Below, in pieces: positions 15,579 through 25,291 of a stretch of 39,218 nucleotides of DNA. The position numbers and the translations under genes were made by a program. Position 1 is the stretch's first letter. Each line of letters opens with the position of its first letter. Below the pieces are notes generated by a model, which was not told the origin of the DNA, searched no databases, and saw nothing but the letters and a program-made list of their open reading frames with translations. This DNA is from a gamma proteobacterium symbiont of Ctena orbiculata (GTDB taxonomy: Bacteria > Pseudomonadota > Gammaproteobacteria > Chromatiales > Chromatiaceae), in assembly GCA_003058525.1 (NCBI GenBank), contig QBVD01000012.1:1-39218 (forward strand), written 5' to 3'.

Positions 15579-17822
15579 TTATTGTAGATTGTAAACACGC
15601 TGTTTCAATTCCGTATGACCAAGCGAGTAAAGCGTTTCAAAAATACTGCGATAGTGAGATAGAGTCACTTTGACCGGTTTATCCGAATAGTGGATATGAT
15701 TGAACTCGCGCGAGATATTTTTTGCGTGCATAGGGATATCCAGTGCGGCCAGTCTGTCGAGCATTTTCTCTATGGTCAATCCCGCAGGCCTGCGATATCC
15801 GGCATTGTGCAACAGGTCATCAATCGCCTGCAGGTGATGGGTGATAACCTCATCTGGTGTGGCCGCCTGAACCGCACTGAGCCTGCGTTTGATTTGGAAT
15901 GCCCGCCATCTGGGATGGATGTATGGCCATGTAATCCACAGGCACAACAGGATTGCACCGAGCCCACTGAGCAAGGGCCAGGTATTGATAAAGAAGAGTT
16001 TCAGGTAAGCGCCCACCCAGGTAACCAGAAGATAGGCTGCCTGCCAGCTTGCACTCAGCACCGTTTCAAGGGTGTAATCGGTCTCGCCCATCGCTTCCTG
16101 CAGCCTTAACTGACGCTCCACATAGTCGTTGATCTGTTCAGCGGAGAGGGTTTCATTCTCAACCGAAGGGCCGTCGTAGTAGGCAGTGGGTTCCAATTCC
16201 AACCAACCCACATTATCAACATAGGCTTCCACCCAGGCATGACCATCCAAGGCATAGATGTCGTAATAACCGGTCATCGGGTTTTGATTCGTTGCGGAGA
16301 AGCCGGTGACCAGGCGTGAGGGTATGCCCTGGGTGCGCAACATGATGGCCAGGGCGCTGGCAAAGTACTCGCAATGCCCTTTCTTGGTTTCAAACAGGAA
16401 CTGACTTAAAGGGGTGTGTTGTTGTGATTTGAATATCGAATCGAAGTCGTAGGCATAGTTTTTGCGCAGATGCTGTTCCAGGGCTATGGCCTTTGCAAAC
16501 TGGCTGTCGTATGGTTCAGCGACCTGGTTGGCCAACTGGGAAATGCGGGGATCGATGTCCTCCGGCAACTGCCTGAAATTGGGCAGTTCAACGTAGTCGG
16601 TTTCGGCGAAAGTGCGGCCTTTGTGGACCGTACGCAGTGATGTAACGGAATAGGCCGTACCGCTCTGCAACGCCCCTGGGGAGTGGAGCTGACCGAATGC
16701 ATCCAGGGCGATGACTGTTGCGGGGAAGTTGACCTTGACGGGTACCGCGGCTGCCGGGATATAGTCACCCATGTCCCGCTCGATAAAGACCTCATAGTTT
16801 TCAGTCACGTTTTGTGACGTCCTATCCGATGCAGGTTGTAATTCGATCTCCCCGCGGGAGAGTTGAAGTTTGCTTAAGCGCTGTGCGGAACTGTACCAGC
16901 GCAGGCCATCGAAACGGTCAAAGATACGCGCACGCAGGTAGAGAGGACGATCCGCCCGGACATGCGCCACGATGTCATTGCTGAAGCGGTCGCCCTGATC
17001 ATCGGGATTATCGATCTCCATCTCGTAATCGAAACCACGATAGCGGAAGGATGACGATGTGGATTCACCGCCGGTTGAACGGTCGGAGTTTCTGCGTGAC
17101 CCTTCCGTATCAAACCTCTCTACCAATTCATGGAGAAGTGATCCCGCAGGATCTCTTCCATCACCTCGGCCATTCGCCTGTTCCGATTCCTGTTCCCACT
17201 CGGGATTTTCATAGAAGTGGTCGGATACGGGAATGGCGCCCAGGTTGCCCGCCGGAAACCGGGGCACGATCAGATAGATAATCAGGGCCAGGCCAATCAG
17301 CAGAAAAGCGGCGCGTAACTGGTCGAGCGGATTCCATTGGGAACGGTTGCGACTCAGCGGTTCGATATAGGCATAGCCCAGGGTGATGCTGATGGTCACT
17401 GAATAGGCGAGAAAAAAAAGTAGATAAAGGCCCGATTTCGATTCGACCGCACCGGCGATCAGCGCGGTGAAACCCACCGCCAGCCCCATATAGAGTCGGC
17501 GATAGTCATGGGTCTGAAACAGCAGTGCAAGATGGGCGAATCCTATGAAGACCAAAAGCGCCGGGAGGGGGCCATAGACTATCATCAGGGGCAGGAAGAG
17601 AATAATGCCCATGGCGGCGATCTGTTCCGAGATCTTCAGATAGGGATTGGACTGCTCATCGCTACGGCCCACCAGCACCAGTATGAAATGGGTGACGGCG
17701 ACTGTCATAATCGCACCGAGAAGTGCGGGCATTACACCCAGGTAGGCAAACAGGACCGCCCCCGCTGCGACTGCGGATACCAGGCTGTACCAATAGACGA
17801 CCTTGACCGATTCGAGCTTCAC
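15579..17822 (-). CDS. tgpA: TgpA-type membrane transglutaminase-like protein (DUF3488)
   Basis: A 747-residue inner-membrane protein. About six N-terminal helices lie within residues 10-190. A large periplasmic region contains a transglutaminase core with Cys in KKGHCEYFASALA (Cys484), His in LDGHAWVEAY (His528) and an acidic partner in LELEPT (Glu544, where Asp is frequent in the superfamily). One more helix (about 615-640) leads to a cytoplasmic tail annotated as DUF4129-like in relatives. The Pseudomonas homologue is essential; its substrate is unknown. The start ATG overlaps the stop of the DUF58 gene by 4 bases (ATGA), giving tight translational coupling in a moxR-DUF58-tgpA operon. Confidence 0.92.
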   Translation of the reverse strand: MKLESVKVVYWYSLVSAVAAGAVLFAYLGVMPALLGAIMTVAVTHFILVLVGRSDEQSNPYLKISEQIAAMGIILFLPLMIVYGPLPALLVFIGFAHLALLFQTHDYRRLYMGLAVGFTALIAGAVESKSGLYLLFFLAYSVTISITLGYAYIEPLSRNRSQWNPLDQLRAAFLLIGLALIIYLIVPRFPAGNLGAIPVSDHFYENPEWEQESEQANGRGDGRDPAGSLLHELVERFDTEGSRRNSDRSTGGESTSSSFRYRGFDYEMEIDNPDDQGDRFSNDIVAHVRADRPLYLRARIFDRFDGLRWYSSAQRLSKLQLSRGEIELQPASDRTSQNVTENYEVFIERDMGDYIPAAAVPVKVNFPATVIALDAFGQLHSPGALQSGTAYSVTSLRTVHKGRTFAETDYVELPNFRQLPEDIDPRISQLANQVAEPYDSQFAKAIALEQHLRKNYAYDFDSIFKSQQHTPLSQFLFETKKGHCEYFASALAIMLRTQGIPSRLVTGFSATNQNPMTGYYDIYALDGHAWVEAYVDNVGWLELEPTAYYDGPSVENETLSAEQINDYVERQLRLQEAMGETDYTLETVLSASWQAAYLLVTWVGAYLKLFFINTWPLLSGLGAILLCLWITWPYIHPRWRAFQIKRRLSAVQAATPDEVITHHLQAIDDLLHNAGYRRPAGLTIEKMLDRLAALDIPMHAKNISREFNHIHYSDKPVKVTLSHYRSIFETLYSLGHTELKQRVYNLQ

Positions 17823-19051
17823 TGGAAAAGCTCCTGTAACGGGGACAGGGCATTCACAGGATAGATCAAGCGGTTGCCCTCCCGATGGTGATCGGTGGTT
17901 GGGCTGTTCCGCATGGGAAACAGAAAACTCTCTGCATCCATCTCGATATCGATATGGGTCAGATAGGGCGTGAGCATCGGTAGCAGGTTGTCATCCTGGA
18001 GACGAAATCCGGCAATCAGGTTGGCCTGAGGGAACCTGATAACGGCCTGCTCGATCAAATCGCTGCAACTTTGGGTGCCGTTGCTTTCGAGGGTTGCCAG
18101 TAAGGCATAGAGATCGTAGAGGTCAGCGCTATAGGCCGGGACGACATAGTCGTGCCAGTCGCCGTTTTCAAATACCAGGATACTCTGCATACCCTCGCGG
18201 CTGGCAAAACGAATCATCGATGCGGCGATCGATATCGCATATTCAAAGGTGGATCTCGAACCCTCACCCTGATTAAAGACCGGCCTGCTGTCCAGTGTCA
18301 CCAGGAGTACCGGCCGGTCACTGCGTTCATACTCTTTGACGACCAGTTGCTGTTGTCGGGCCGAGGCACGCCAGTGGATGTGGCGAAGCGTGTCGCCCTG
18401 GGTGTATTCGCGCACCGCCGCAAACTCGTCCTGGCCGCCCTGTTGTGGTATCCGCAGATCGCCATCGCTGTTGGCATCCGCGATAACAGGGATAGGGATG
18501 CGCTGCAGGTTGTATACCCGGGGCAGTACCAGGAGATCAAGCCTATCGGTAGTCAGAGGCCGGCTGTGTCTTACCACACCGAATGGATAGGAGGAGGAGA
18601 GTGTGAGCTGTCGCAGTTGAAACTTGCCGCGACGTTCGCAGTAGATCGTTGCCTGTTTGCGAATCGATGTATCGCAGCGGGAAATGAAAAGGTTCTGTTC
18701 GGTTTCACAAAAAGGAAGGTCGTCGCTCAACTGAAGGTGATAACGTCGACCCTTTGTCGTGACCAGGTAGGCCAACTCGCCTTCGCTGCCCGCGGTCAAT
18801 TCACCAATCAGGGCGCGCGTTACCTGGACGCCACGCATTTGCAGCCTGGGCAGCAAATGCGAGATCAACAACAGGGACAAGCAGAGTGAAGAGAGACCGT
18901 ACAGCAGTGCCAGTCCCCGGTTCCAGGCGGCAAAAAAACAGGCCAGGGAGAGCAGCCAGATAACAACATGCAAGTTGAACCAACGTTGCAGCCAGGCAGT
19001 GATTTTAGGCGACAGCCTGTTGGACAGCAGAGCCTGCTCCTTCATCCCCAA
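17819..19051 (-). CDS. DUF58 domain protein
   Basis: A 410-residue protein with two N-terminal membrane helices (about 28-68) and a DUF58 domain whose signature is GDTLRHIHWRASARQQQLVV. DUF58 resembles a von Willebrand A-type fold and typically works with a MoxR AAA ATPase, probably in assembly or maturation of envelope or metalloenzyme complexes. Its start directly follows the MoxR stop codon, and its stop overlaps the tgpA start by 4 bases. Function in this operon is inferred from gene order, which is widespread in proteobacteria. Confidence 0.9.
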   Translation of the reverse strand: MGMKEQALLSNRLSPKITAWLQRWFNLHVVIWLLSLACFFAAWNRGLALLYGLSSLCLSLLLISHLLPRLQMRGVQVTRALIGELTAGSEGELAYLVTTKGRRYHLQLSDDLPFCETEQNLFISRCDTSIRKQATIYCERRGKFQLRQLTLSSSYPFGVVRHSRPLTTDRLDLLVLPRVYNLQRIPIPVIADANSDGDLRIPQQGGQDEFAAVREYTQGDTLRHIHWRASARQQQLVVKEYERSDRPVLLVTLDSRPVFNQGEGSRSTFEYAISIAASMIRFASREGMQSILVFENGDWHDYVVPAYSADLYDLYALLATLESNGTQSCSDLIEQAVIRFPQANLIAGFRLQDDNLLPMLTPYLTHIDIEMDAESFLFPMRNSPTTDHHREGNRLIYPVNALSPLQELFQ

Positions 19052-20047
19052 TTACTCCGCGAGTTCGAGAACAGTCTCCGTTGTATGGTTGTCACCCTTA
19101 ATCTCCGGCATGGCGGGAACCGGTGTGGCATCGATGATCTCTTGCAGGAGATTCCTATCATTATCGTTATTGCTTCTCAACAACATGCGATGGGCCAGTA
19201 CAGGCGCCACCAGTTCCTGAACCCGCAGTGGTGTGACAAAGCTTTCATCGTTCAGCAATGCACTCGCCTGCGCCGCCTTCATCAGGGAAATGGAGCCACG
19301 AGGACTGACGCCGAGACGGATCTTTTTATGTCTCCGGGTGGCGTGGATCAGTGCAGCAATATAGTCGACGATCTTCTGATCGATCTGGACCTTGGTCACT
19401 GCATGCTGCAGTTTTTGCAGTGTCTCATCGTCGATCTCTGCTTCGATCCGGTCGAGAGGATCCTCGCCTCGGTTCATCTGCATGATGCGGGTCTCGTCCT
19501 GCAGTTTGGGATAGCCCAGGGAGACGCGCATGAAAAAACGATCCAGTTGTGCCTCAGGCAGGGGAAAAGTGCCACTGAATTCGATCGGATTCTGGGTCGC
19601 GATGACCATGAAAGTGGTGGGCAGTTTGCGGGTCTTGCGGTCCACGGTGACCGTCCTCTCCGCCATCGCCTCGAGCAGGGCGGATTGTGTGCGTGGCGAG
19701 GTACGATTGATCTCATCCGCCAACAGGATATTGGTGAACACCGGTCCGGGCAGGAAGCGGAATCCCTGCGCCTTCTGATCGAAAATAGTGATACCGGTGA
19801 TATCCGCCGGCAGCAGATCCGGGGTGCATTGAATCCGCTTGAAGGTCAGGTCCAGACTCTTTGCCAGGGCCTTGGCCAGGGTGGTTTTACCCAGTCCGGG
19901 CAGATCCTCCAGCAACAGGTGTCCACGGCATAGCAGGCTGATCATCACCAGACGCAGGGTGTCCGGTTTGCCGATTATGGCTTTTTCCCATTCCAGCAAT
20001 AGTGATCGGAGCAGTTTACCCGCTGTTTTACGGTTGGAATCAGACAT
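19052..20047 (-). CDS. MoxR-family AAA+ ATPase
   Basis: A 331-residue AAA+ ATPase acting as a chaperone-like remodeller. Walker A is in EDLPGLGKTTLAKAL, Walker B in ILLADEINRTSPRTQSALLE, sensor 1 in VIATQNPIEFSGTFPLPEAQ, with the Arg-containing LGVSPRGSISLMKAAQA near the C-terminus. The frame extends to 20080, but ATG at 20047 follows GGGAGGT at ideal spacing and begins MSDSNRKTAG, so this start is preferred. First gene of the operon with DUF58 and tgpA, without gaps between them. Confidence 0.92.
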   Translation of the reverse strand: MSDSNRKTAGKLLRSLLLEWEKAIIGKPDTLRLVMISLLCRGHLLLEDLPGLGKTTLAKALAKSLDLTFKRIQCTPDLLPADITGITIFDQKAQGFRFLPGPVFTNILLADEINRTSPRTQSALLEAMAERTVTVDRKTRKLPTTFMVIATQNPIEFSGTFPLPEAQLDRFFMRVSLGYPKLQDETRIMQMNRGEDPLDRIEAEIDDETLQKLQHAVTKVQIDQKIVDYIAALIHATRRHKKIRLGVSPRGSISLMKAAQASALLNDESFVTPLRVQELVAPVLAHRMLLRSNNDNDRNLLQEIIDATPVPAMPEIKGDNHTTETVLELAE

Positions 20048-20240
20048 CAAACCTCCCTGTAACAGTGTGAGGGGACTCAATCGGAATGGTCAATACCATA
20101 AATATTCTACAGAATTAGGTATTTATTAACCCGTTATAGCGTGCATTATCATGACTTCTTAAGCCGAATTATCTGTGTTAAAGGCAATAGGTCTGTAAAC
20201 ATTCACCGAAACACAGCTACAATTGCAACTTTTACCAGGG

Positions 20241-20269
20241 CGGATCGGATCAGTGTTAACCGGCCCTGA
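20241..20269. repeat. diverged end fragment of the MITE-like element
   Basis: GGATCAGTGTTAACCGGCCC differs from the element end GGATTAGTGTTAACAGGCCC by two bases. It sits about 75 bases upstream of icd. Confidence 0.5.
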
Positions 20270-20341
20270 GCATACAATCGAGTGACCTGGTTTTCGGCTA
20301 TACGATAACTGGACTGTTTTTTCTAGACACAGGAAATATCC

Positions 20342-21598
20342 ATGGCATATGACAAGATTGAGATCCCTTCTGCTGGGGAAAAGATTACCGTTGGCCCGAA
20401 TGGGGTGCTGAATGTACCCGACAACCCCATCATTCCCTATATAGAGGGTGACGGCATAGGCGTGGATATCACTCCGGTGATGAAAAAAGTGATCGATGCC
20501 GCAGTGGAGAAGGCCTACGGCGGTAACAGGAAAATCGCCTGGATGGAGGTCTATGCCGGTGAGAAAGCGACCCATGTCTACGACAGCGATACCTGGTTGC
20601 CTCAGGAGACCCTGGATGCGGTGAAGGATTTTGTCGTCTCCATCAAGGGTCCTTTGACCACGCCGGTGGGTGGTGGTATCCGATCCCTCAATGTGGCACT
20701 GCGCCAGCAGCTCGATCTCTACGTATGCCTGAGGCCGGTACGCTATTTCGATGGCACTCCCAGCCCGCTGAAAGAGCCCGAAAAGACCAACATGGTGATT
20801 TTTCGCGAGAACTCGGAAGACATCTATGCCGGTATAGAGTGGGAGTCCGGCAGCGATGAAGCAAAGCAGGTCATCGATTTTCTGCAGGAGAGCATGGGCG
20901 TCAGTAAGATCCGTTTTCCGGCCACGTCCGGTATCGGGGTAAAACCCGTCTCCAGCGACGGCACCAGGCGCCTGGTGCGCAAGGCGATCCAATACGCCAT
21001 CGATAACGATCGCGACTCGGTGACCCTGGTGCACAAGGGCAATATCATGAAATTCACCGAAGGCGCCTTCAAAAACTGGGGCTACGAGTTAGCCAAGGAT
21101 GAGTTCGGTGCGGTTGAGTTGGATGGCGGTCCCTGGTGCAGCTTCAAGAATCCCAAGAGCGGCAAGGAGATCATCGTCAAGGATGTGATCGCCGATGCCT
21201 TCCTGCAGCAGATCCTGTTGCGGCCCGCGGAATACAGTGTGATCGCCACCTTGAACCTGAATGGTGACTATATCTCCGATGCCCTGGCGGCCCAGGTGGG
21301 CGGTATCGGTATCGCACCGGGCGCCAACCTCTCGGATGAAGTGGCCATGTTCGAGGCGACCCATGGCACCGCGCCGAAATATGCCGGGCAGGACAAGGTC
21401 AATCCCGGTTCGCTGATCCTCTCGGCCGAGATGATGTTGCGCCACATGGGTTGGTTCGAGGCAGCGGATTTGATCATCAACAGCCTGGGCAAGACGATCT
21501 CGGCAAAGACCGTTACCTACGACTTTGCAAGGCTGATGGACAATCCTCAGGAGCTGAGTTGTTCAGCGTTCGGCGATGCCATGATCGGTATGATGTAG
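20342..21598 (+). CDS. icd: NADP-dependent isocitrate dehydrogenase
   Basis: A 418-residue TCA-cycle enzyme converting isocitrate to 2-oxoglutarate and CO2 with NADPH formation, cytosolic homodimer. The substrate loop [18 protein letters not shown] carries Ser115, equivalent to Ser113 of E. coli Icd, the site modified by the AceK kinase/phosphatase where present. The NADP-specific Lys-Tyr pair is in [14 protein letters not shown]. Length matches E. coli (416). The ATG follows AGGAAAT. A strong hairpin lies 10 bases past the stop. Confidence 0.97.
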   Translation: MAYDKIEIPSAGEKITVGPNGVLNVPDNPIIPYIEGDGIGVDITPVMKKVIDAAVEKAYGGNRKIAWMEVYAGEKATHVYDSDTWLPQETLDAVKDFVVSIKGPLTTPVGGGIRSLNVALRQQLDLYVCLRPVRYFDGTPSPLKEPEKTNMVIFRENSEDIYAGIEWESGSDEAKQVIDFLQESMGVSKIRFPATSGIGVKPVSSDGTRRLVRKAIQYAIDNDRDSVTLVHKGNIMKFTEGAFKNWGYELAKDEFGAVELDGGPWCSFKNPKSGKEIIVKDVIADAFLQQILLRPAEYSVIATLNLNGDYISDALAAQVGGIGIAPGANLSDEVAMFEATHGTAPKYAGQDKVNPGSLILSAEMMLRHMGWFEAADLIINSLGKTISAKTVTYDFARLMDNPQELSCSAFGDAMIGMM

Positions 21599-21607
21599 TG
21601 AACAGAT

Positions 21608-21637
21608 CCCGGTTATCGCAAGGATGCGGTAACCGGG
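21608..21637 (+). terminator. hairpin after icd
   Basis: CCCGGTTATCGC pairs with GCGGTAACCGGG: 12 bp with one G-U pair and a 6-base loop. It has no T-run behind it, so it may be a weak terminator or an RNA-stabilising 3' hairpin. Confidence 0.5.
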
Positions 21638-21662
21638 CGACCATCGCATTCACCGCCGTTCT

Positions 21663-22712
21663 CTACTCTCCTCTGATCTGACTGAAAAAAGTACCGATCA
21701 CCTGACTCAGTCTTTCGGTACGAAGAGGATCGCGCAGGCTTGCCTGCATAGCCTGCCGGGTAGCGGGCAAATAGAGCAGGTCGCTTAAGATACCATTGAA
21801 GAATCCCTGGCCCTCCTCATTGTCCGCCAGCTGCTCAAGAAAACGATGGCGCATCGCGCTGTCTTCCAGTGCTTCCCAGGCACGTCCTGCAATTGCCGCC
21901 AGCAGATCACTGCGGTGGGAGATGGAATGGTCGAGCAGCCGGTGAATGTAATCATTACGAATGGCTGTCTTGCTGCTCTGAGAAAGACCGCGCACAACAG
22001 CCGAGAGCACCTGTGGATCAGGCATATCCTGTTGTAGGTTTGACAGGCCCCTTTGAGCCAGTGCGTTAGCGATAGTCTGGGGTATGATCTCGTTTTCGAG
22101 GCAGTGGCACAATGCCTCCAGGGGGGAGGGCGGCAGGGATGGAATCGATTTGGCGATACGCTGGGTATTGCCTTGCTGATCGAGACGGGCGGCGAGATCG
22201 GCAATTCCCTGATAGCCGATGAATGACCACTGTTCCCACCCCAAATCACCGTCGAAATAGGCTTTGGCATGGTCGTAGAAGCGTGACACCGGTTTATTCA
22301 GATTGCGGGTCAGGCGTGCATGAAATATGGCCAGACGTTCCTGTTTGGGTTGAAAGGCATACGGGTTGTCCTGTAGCGCAGTCTCCATGCCGTCCGTATC
22401 GGGTTTGCTCCCCAAGCTCTCTACCAGGTGATGCATGAAGTCATCCCTGGCAGACAATGACAGCTTACCCTGTTCATCCAGCGGAAAGCGGATGAACCAG
22501 ATCATGGGATCAATCTGCCGCTGAGTCGGATCGGCCAGGGTCAGGGCAAACCACGCCTGCTGTTGCAACGGTAGCGGGTAGGCGATCTCAGCATTTTCGA
22601 ATGCAACGAATTGCTCCCTGGGAAGGCTACTGACCCGCCGACCCATATCTGAAAAATCCAGGGAGAGTCCGCCGGATTCAATGAATTCAGTCAGAGTGGC
22701 GATGGTGTTCAT
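21663..22712 (-). CDS. DUF3549 family protein
   Basis: A 349-residue protein beginning MNTIATLTEFIESGG with FSDMGRRV and YPLPLQQQAWFAL, which I recognise as the DUF3549 family of gammaproteobacteria. The family has no known function. No signal peptide or membrane helix is visible; the C-terminal half is helical, with possible HEAT-like repeats (LLDHSISHRSDLLAAIAGRA). It is convergent with icd. Family assignment is from memory of conserved segments and is likely but not certain. Confidence 0.75.
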   Translation of the reverse strand: MNTIATLTEFIESGGLSLDFSDMGRRVSSLPREQFVAFENAEIAYPLPLQQQAWFALTLADPTQRQIDPMIWFIRFPLDEQGKLSLSARDDFMHHLVESLGSKPDTDGMETALQDNPYAFQPKQERLAIFHARLTRNLNKPVSRFYDHAKAYFDGDLGWEQWSFIGYQGIADLAARLDQQGNTQRIAKSIPSLPPSPLEALCHCLENEIIPQTIANALAQRGLSNLQQDMPDPQVLSAVVRGLSQSSKTAIRNDYIHRLLDHSISHRSDLLAAIAGRAWEALEDSAMRHRFLEQLADNEEGQGFFNGILSDLLYLPATRQAMQASLRDPLRTERLSQVIGTFFSQIRGE

Positions 22713-22778
22713 AAATACATGCCTAGATTAATCTGCAGGTTCTAAAGGGGTAGTACATCTGCTTAAAGAACAGTCAGT

Positions 22779-22937
22779 TAGCCGCAAATGAACGCAAACA
22801 ACCGCAAAGTTGACGCAAATATTAAAAACAGGGACTTATAGATGGATTGTATCTTCTTAACACAGTCATCATCGGCCACATCAACTAAATTCTATTTGCG
22901 CATATTTGGAGGTTATTTGCGTTCATTTGCGGCAATC
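22779..22937. repeat. inverted pair of GCAAATGAACGC-family repeats
   Basis: Left part 22779-22822 (GCCGCAAATGAACGCAAAC, then ACCGCAAAGTTGACGCAAAT) and right part 22892-22937 (TATTTGCGCATATTTGG, then TTATTTGCGTTCATTTGCGG) face each other around 70 bases. The right part ends directly at the stop codon of the YcgN-type gene. Each part itself holds two half-units. Confidence 0.7.
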
Positions 22938-22938
22938 A

Positions 22939-23379
22939 CTATATCCAATCGACCAGGTGATGCTCCCAGTCGTCAGCTGCCGATTCCCTGATGACTTTGC
23001 CGCGGATGGAGTGGCCTGCATGTTCCACGCTCTCGGGATCTCCGGTTATCAATGGATGCCAGTCGGGAAGCTGTTTTCCCTCCGCCAACAGGCGGTAGGC
23101 GCACGTCTGGGGTAACCAGTAGGGGTCATTCAGGTCTTCCGGTGTCAGGGTGACGCAATTGGGCACCAATTTAGAACGCTGGGCATAGTGAGTGCAGCGG
23201 CAGTTTTCGAGATCGAGCAGATCACATACGATATTGGTGTTGAAAATCTCCCTTGTCTCCTCGTCCTCCAGTTTCTGCAGGCAGCATTTCCCGCAGCCAT
23301 CGCAGAGAGACTCCCACATTTCGCGGGACATCGCTTCAAGTGGCGTGGTAGTCCAGAATGGGGATTCGGTAAGGACCAT
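22939..23379 (-). CDS. ycgN: UPF0260 / YcgN family cysteine cluster protein
   Basis: A 146-residue protein closely following E. coli YcgN: WESLCDGCGKCCLQKL with a CxxCxxCC cluster (C26, C29, C32, C33 region), TCAYRLLAEGKQLPDWHPL, and a tail ending DWEHHLVDWI. The cysteines probably bind an iron-sulfur cluster or another metal; the cellular role is unknown. The start has only a weak Shine-Dalgarno. A repeat abuts its stop codon. Confidence 0.92.
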   Translation of the reverse strand: MVLTESPFWTTTPLEAMSREMWESLCDGCGKCCLQKLEDEETREIFNTNIVCDLLDLENCRCTHYAQRSKLVPNCVTLTPEDLNDPYWLPQTCAYRLLAEGKQLPDWHPLITGDPESVEHAGHSIRGKVIRESAADDWEHHLVDWI

Positions 23380-23706
23380 TATGGGATAATATCACTATAA
23401 GTGAGGCAAGTAGCATGGTGTTCAGGTGCTGCGATTCTGCAAACTGCGGGTACCTGGCATATCCGAGTGACAGGCTTTCTTAAGATCATGTATCCAGGCA
23501 ACTGTCAATGGCTTTTATGCACAATCCGGATCACTCTGAATAAGAGATTGATAGCTTAAGGGGAACTCCTGTGACGTTAGGTTCGAAATAATCACTAATC
23601 TATTGAAATATAATGTAATTAATGAATTGTACAGAAATTACACAATTTAAAAAGAGGGTAACAGGATCAAGGGCTGCAGCTCAGTACCTTCAGTTTACTC
23701 ACAAAG

Positions 23707-23730
23707 TTATCCACAAGTTCTGTGGACATA
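23707..23730. promoter_or_regulatory. lone DnaA-box-like inverted repeat upstream of ogt
   Basis: TTATCCACA (23707-23715) is a perfect DnaA-box consensus, followed after 5 bases by TGTGGACATAA, so TCCACA/TGTGGA form an inverted repeat. It is about 110 bases upstream of the ogt start. The remaining part of the 444-base gap 23380-23823 is AT-rich without visible genes. A single box does not make an origin. Confidence 0.35.
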
Positions 23731-23823
23731 ATCAAGGGTAGAGTTGAGCATACGCCTCGAGACTTCGTCACAGCAGTTATGGTTATTGAATATTCAGTCT
23801 ATCGTATGCATGGAGCAAACATC

Positions 23824-24303
23824 ATGAGCGGAACGACCCAACCCTATCAGGCAGTGGTGAATTTCCCGTTTGCACCGGTTGGCATCATCCTCTCAAAGGG
23901 TAGACTGAAAGCGCTCGAATACCTGCCTCGACCACAACACGAGTACCGTAATAATGTATCCGGACTGAATGCCGTGATCGATGCCATTCAGGCCTATCTG
24001 GACGACCCAAAGAGAGCGTTCGATCTGGGACTCCTACTCGAAGGTACGCCATTTCAGTGTCGTGTCTGGCAGGCGCTGCAGGAGATACCCTCCGGTTCAA
24101 CCCTGACCTATGGAGAACTGGCGCGACAGATCGGCAGTGGCGCCAGGGCCGTGGGCAATGCCTGTCGCGACAATCCCTGTCCATTGATTGTGCCATGCCA
24201 CCGGGTTGTCGGTAAGGCGGGCCTGGGAGGGTTTGCCGGTGAGCGGGGTGGTGAGAAGCTGGAAATCAAGCGCTGGTTGTTGAAACATGAGGGTGCCCTG
24301 TGA
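23824..24303 (+). CDS. ogt: methylated-DNA--protein-cysteine S-methyltransferase
   Basis: A 159-residue suicide repair protein that moves alkyl groups from O6-alkylguanine to its own Cys. The active site is PCHRVVG; RAVGNACRDNPCPLIVPC and LTYGELARQIGSGA provide the DNA-binding wing. The frame is open from 23722, but ATG at 23824 has GGAG 8 bases upstream and starts MSGTTQPYQA, matching the usual family length, so this start is preferred. Its stop overlaps the GTG start of xerD by 4 bases (GTGA), which suggests translational coupling. Confidence 0.93.
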   Translation: MSGTTQPYQAVVNFPFAPVGIILSKGRLKALEYLPRPQHEYRNNVSGLNAVIDAIQAYLDDPKRAFDLGLLLEGTPFQCRVWQALQEIPSGSTLTYGELARQIGSGARAVGNACRDNPCPLIVPCHRVVGKAGLGGFAGERGGEKLEIKRWLLKHEGAL

Positions 24304-25205
24304 AAGGGGGCAGTGAGGATGCTGCGCTCATCGAATCGTTTTCCGATGCCCTATGGATGGAGCGAGGGCTAAGCCGCAACACACTTTCAGCCTACCAGTC
24401 CGATTTAGGCAAAGTCGCTGACTGGTTGCACAACAACAGGGGTTATGGATTGCTCCAGGCCAAACGGGCCGACCTGCAATCCTATTTGGCGCACTTGGTA
24501 AAACAGGGCAGGAAGCCACGCTCCACTGCGCGCCTGCTCTCCTGTGTTCGACAGTTCTATCAATTCAGTTTGCGGGAAGGCTGGTTGAGTGCCGATCCCA
24601 GTGTTCGTATCGATTCCCCCAAGCTCGGCAGACCGTTACCGAAATCACTCTCCGAAGGAGAGGTTGAGGCGCTGCTGAATGCCCCTGATATAGACGATGC
24701 GGAGGGTATGCGGGACCGAACCATGCTGGAAGTGCTCTATGCAGCGGGATTGCGGGTTTCGGAATTGGTTGATCTGCGACCGGAGCAGGTGAATCTGTCC
24801 CAGGGGGTGATGCGTATCCTGGGGAAAGGCGGCAAGGAGCGGCTGGTGCCGATGGGTGATGAAGCCCAGGGCTGGCTAGAACGCTTCTATTCCGGTGCCC
24901 GGATTGAGCTCCTGGGCGAGAGGGTCTGTTCCCATCTGTTTCCGACCCGGCGTGGCCAGGGTATGACCAGGCAGGCTTTCTGGTACCGGATCAAAAAGCA
25001 TGCGGCAAGCGCGGGAATCACTCATTCCATCTCGCCCCATACCCTGCGCCACGCCTTTGCCACCCATCTGTTGAACCACGGCGCTGATCTGCGCGTAGTA
25101 CAACTGCTGTTGGGACACAGTGACTTGTCCACCACTCAGATCTACACCCATGTGGCACGGGAGCGGCTGAAACAACTGCACGCCACTCACCATCCCCGGG
25201 GTTGA
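24300..25205 (+). CDS. xerD: site-specific tyrosine recombinase XerD
   Basis: A 301-residue recombinase that, with XerC, resolves chromosome dimers at dif during division. The N-terminal SAM-like domain spans about 8-100. Catalytic residues are Arg152 (AGLRVSELVDL), Lys176 (GKGGKERLVPMG), His247 and Arg250 (PHTLRHAFATHLLNHGADLR), His273 (LGHSDLSTTQIYTHV) and nucleophile Tyr282. E. coli XerD is 298 residues. It starts with GTG inside the ogt stop. It precedes yajQ and dsbC; xerD and dsbC are neighbours in E. coli too. Confidence 0.95.
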   Translation: MKGGSEDAALIESFSDALWMERGLSRNTLSAYQSDLGKVADWLHNNRGYGLLQAKRADLQSYLAHLVKQGRKPRSTARLLSCVRQFYQFSLREGWLSADPSVRIDSPKLGRPLPKSLSEGEVEALLNAPDIDDAEGMRDRTMLEVLYAAGLRVSELVDLRPEQVNLSQGVMRILGKGGKERLVPMGDEAQGWLERFYSGARIELLGERVCSHLFPTRRGQGMTRQAFWYRIKKHAASAGITHSISPHTLRHAFATHLLNHGADLRVVQLLLGHSDLSTTQIYTHVARERLKQLHATHHPRG

Positions 25206-25291
25206 GTGGTCAATTACAGATAGCAACGCATGTGAGTGGGGCCAGGTTATGGTAAAGTCCCATCCCAGTGTTTATGTGAGCAGGAGCCTAT

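Noticed and set aside
20159-21034. 291-codon minus-strand frame opposite icd
   Set aside because: Fully or largely antisense to a well-supported icd gene, and no recognisable domain.
23707-23730. replication origin
   Set aside because: Only one good DnaA box, and no dnaA, dnaN, gidA or AT-rich unwinding repeats nearby.
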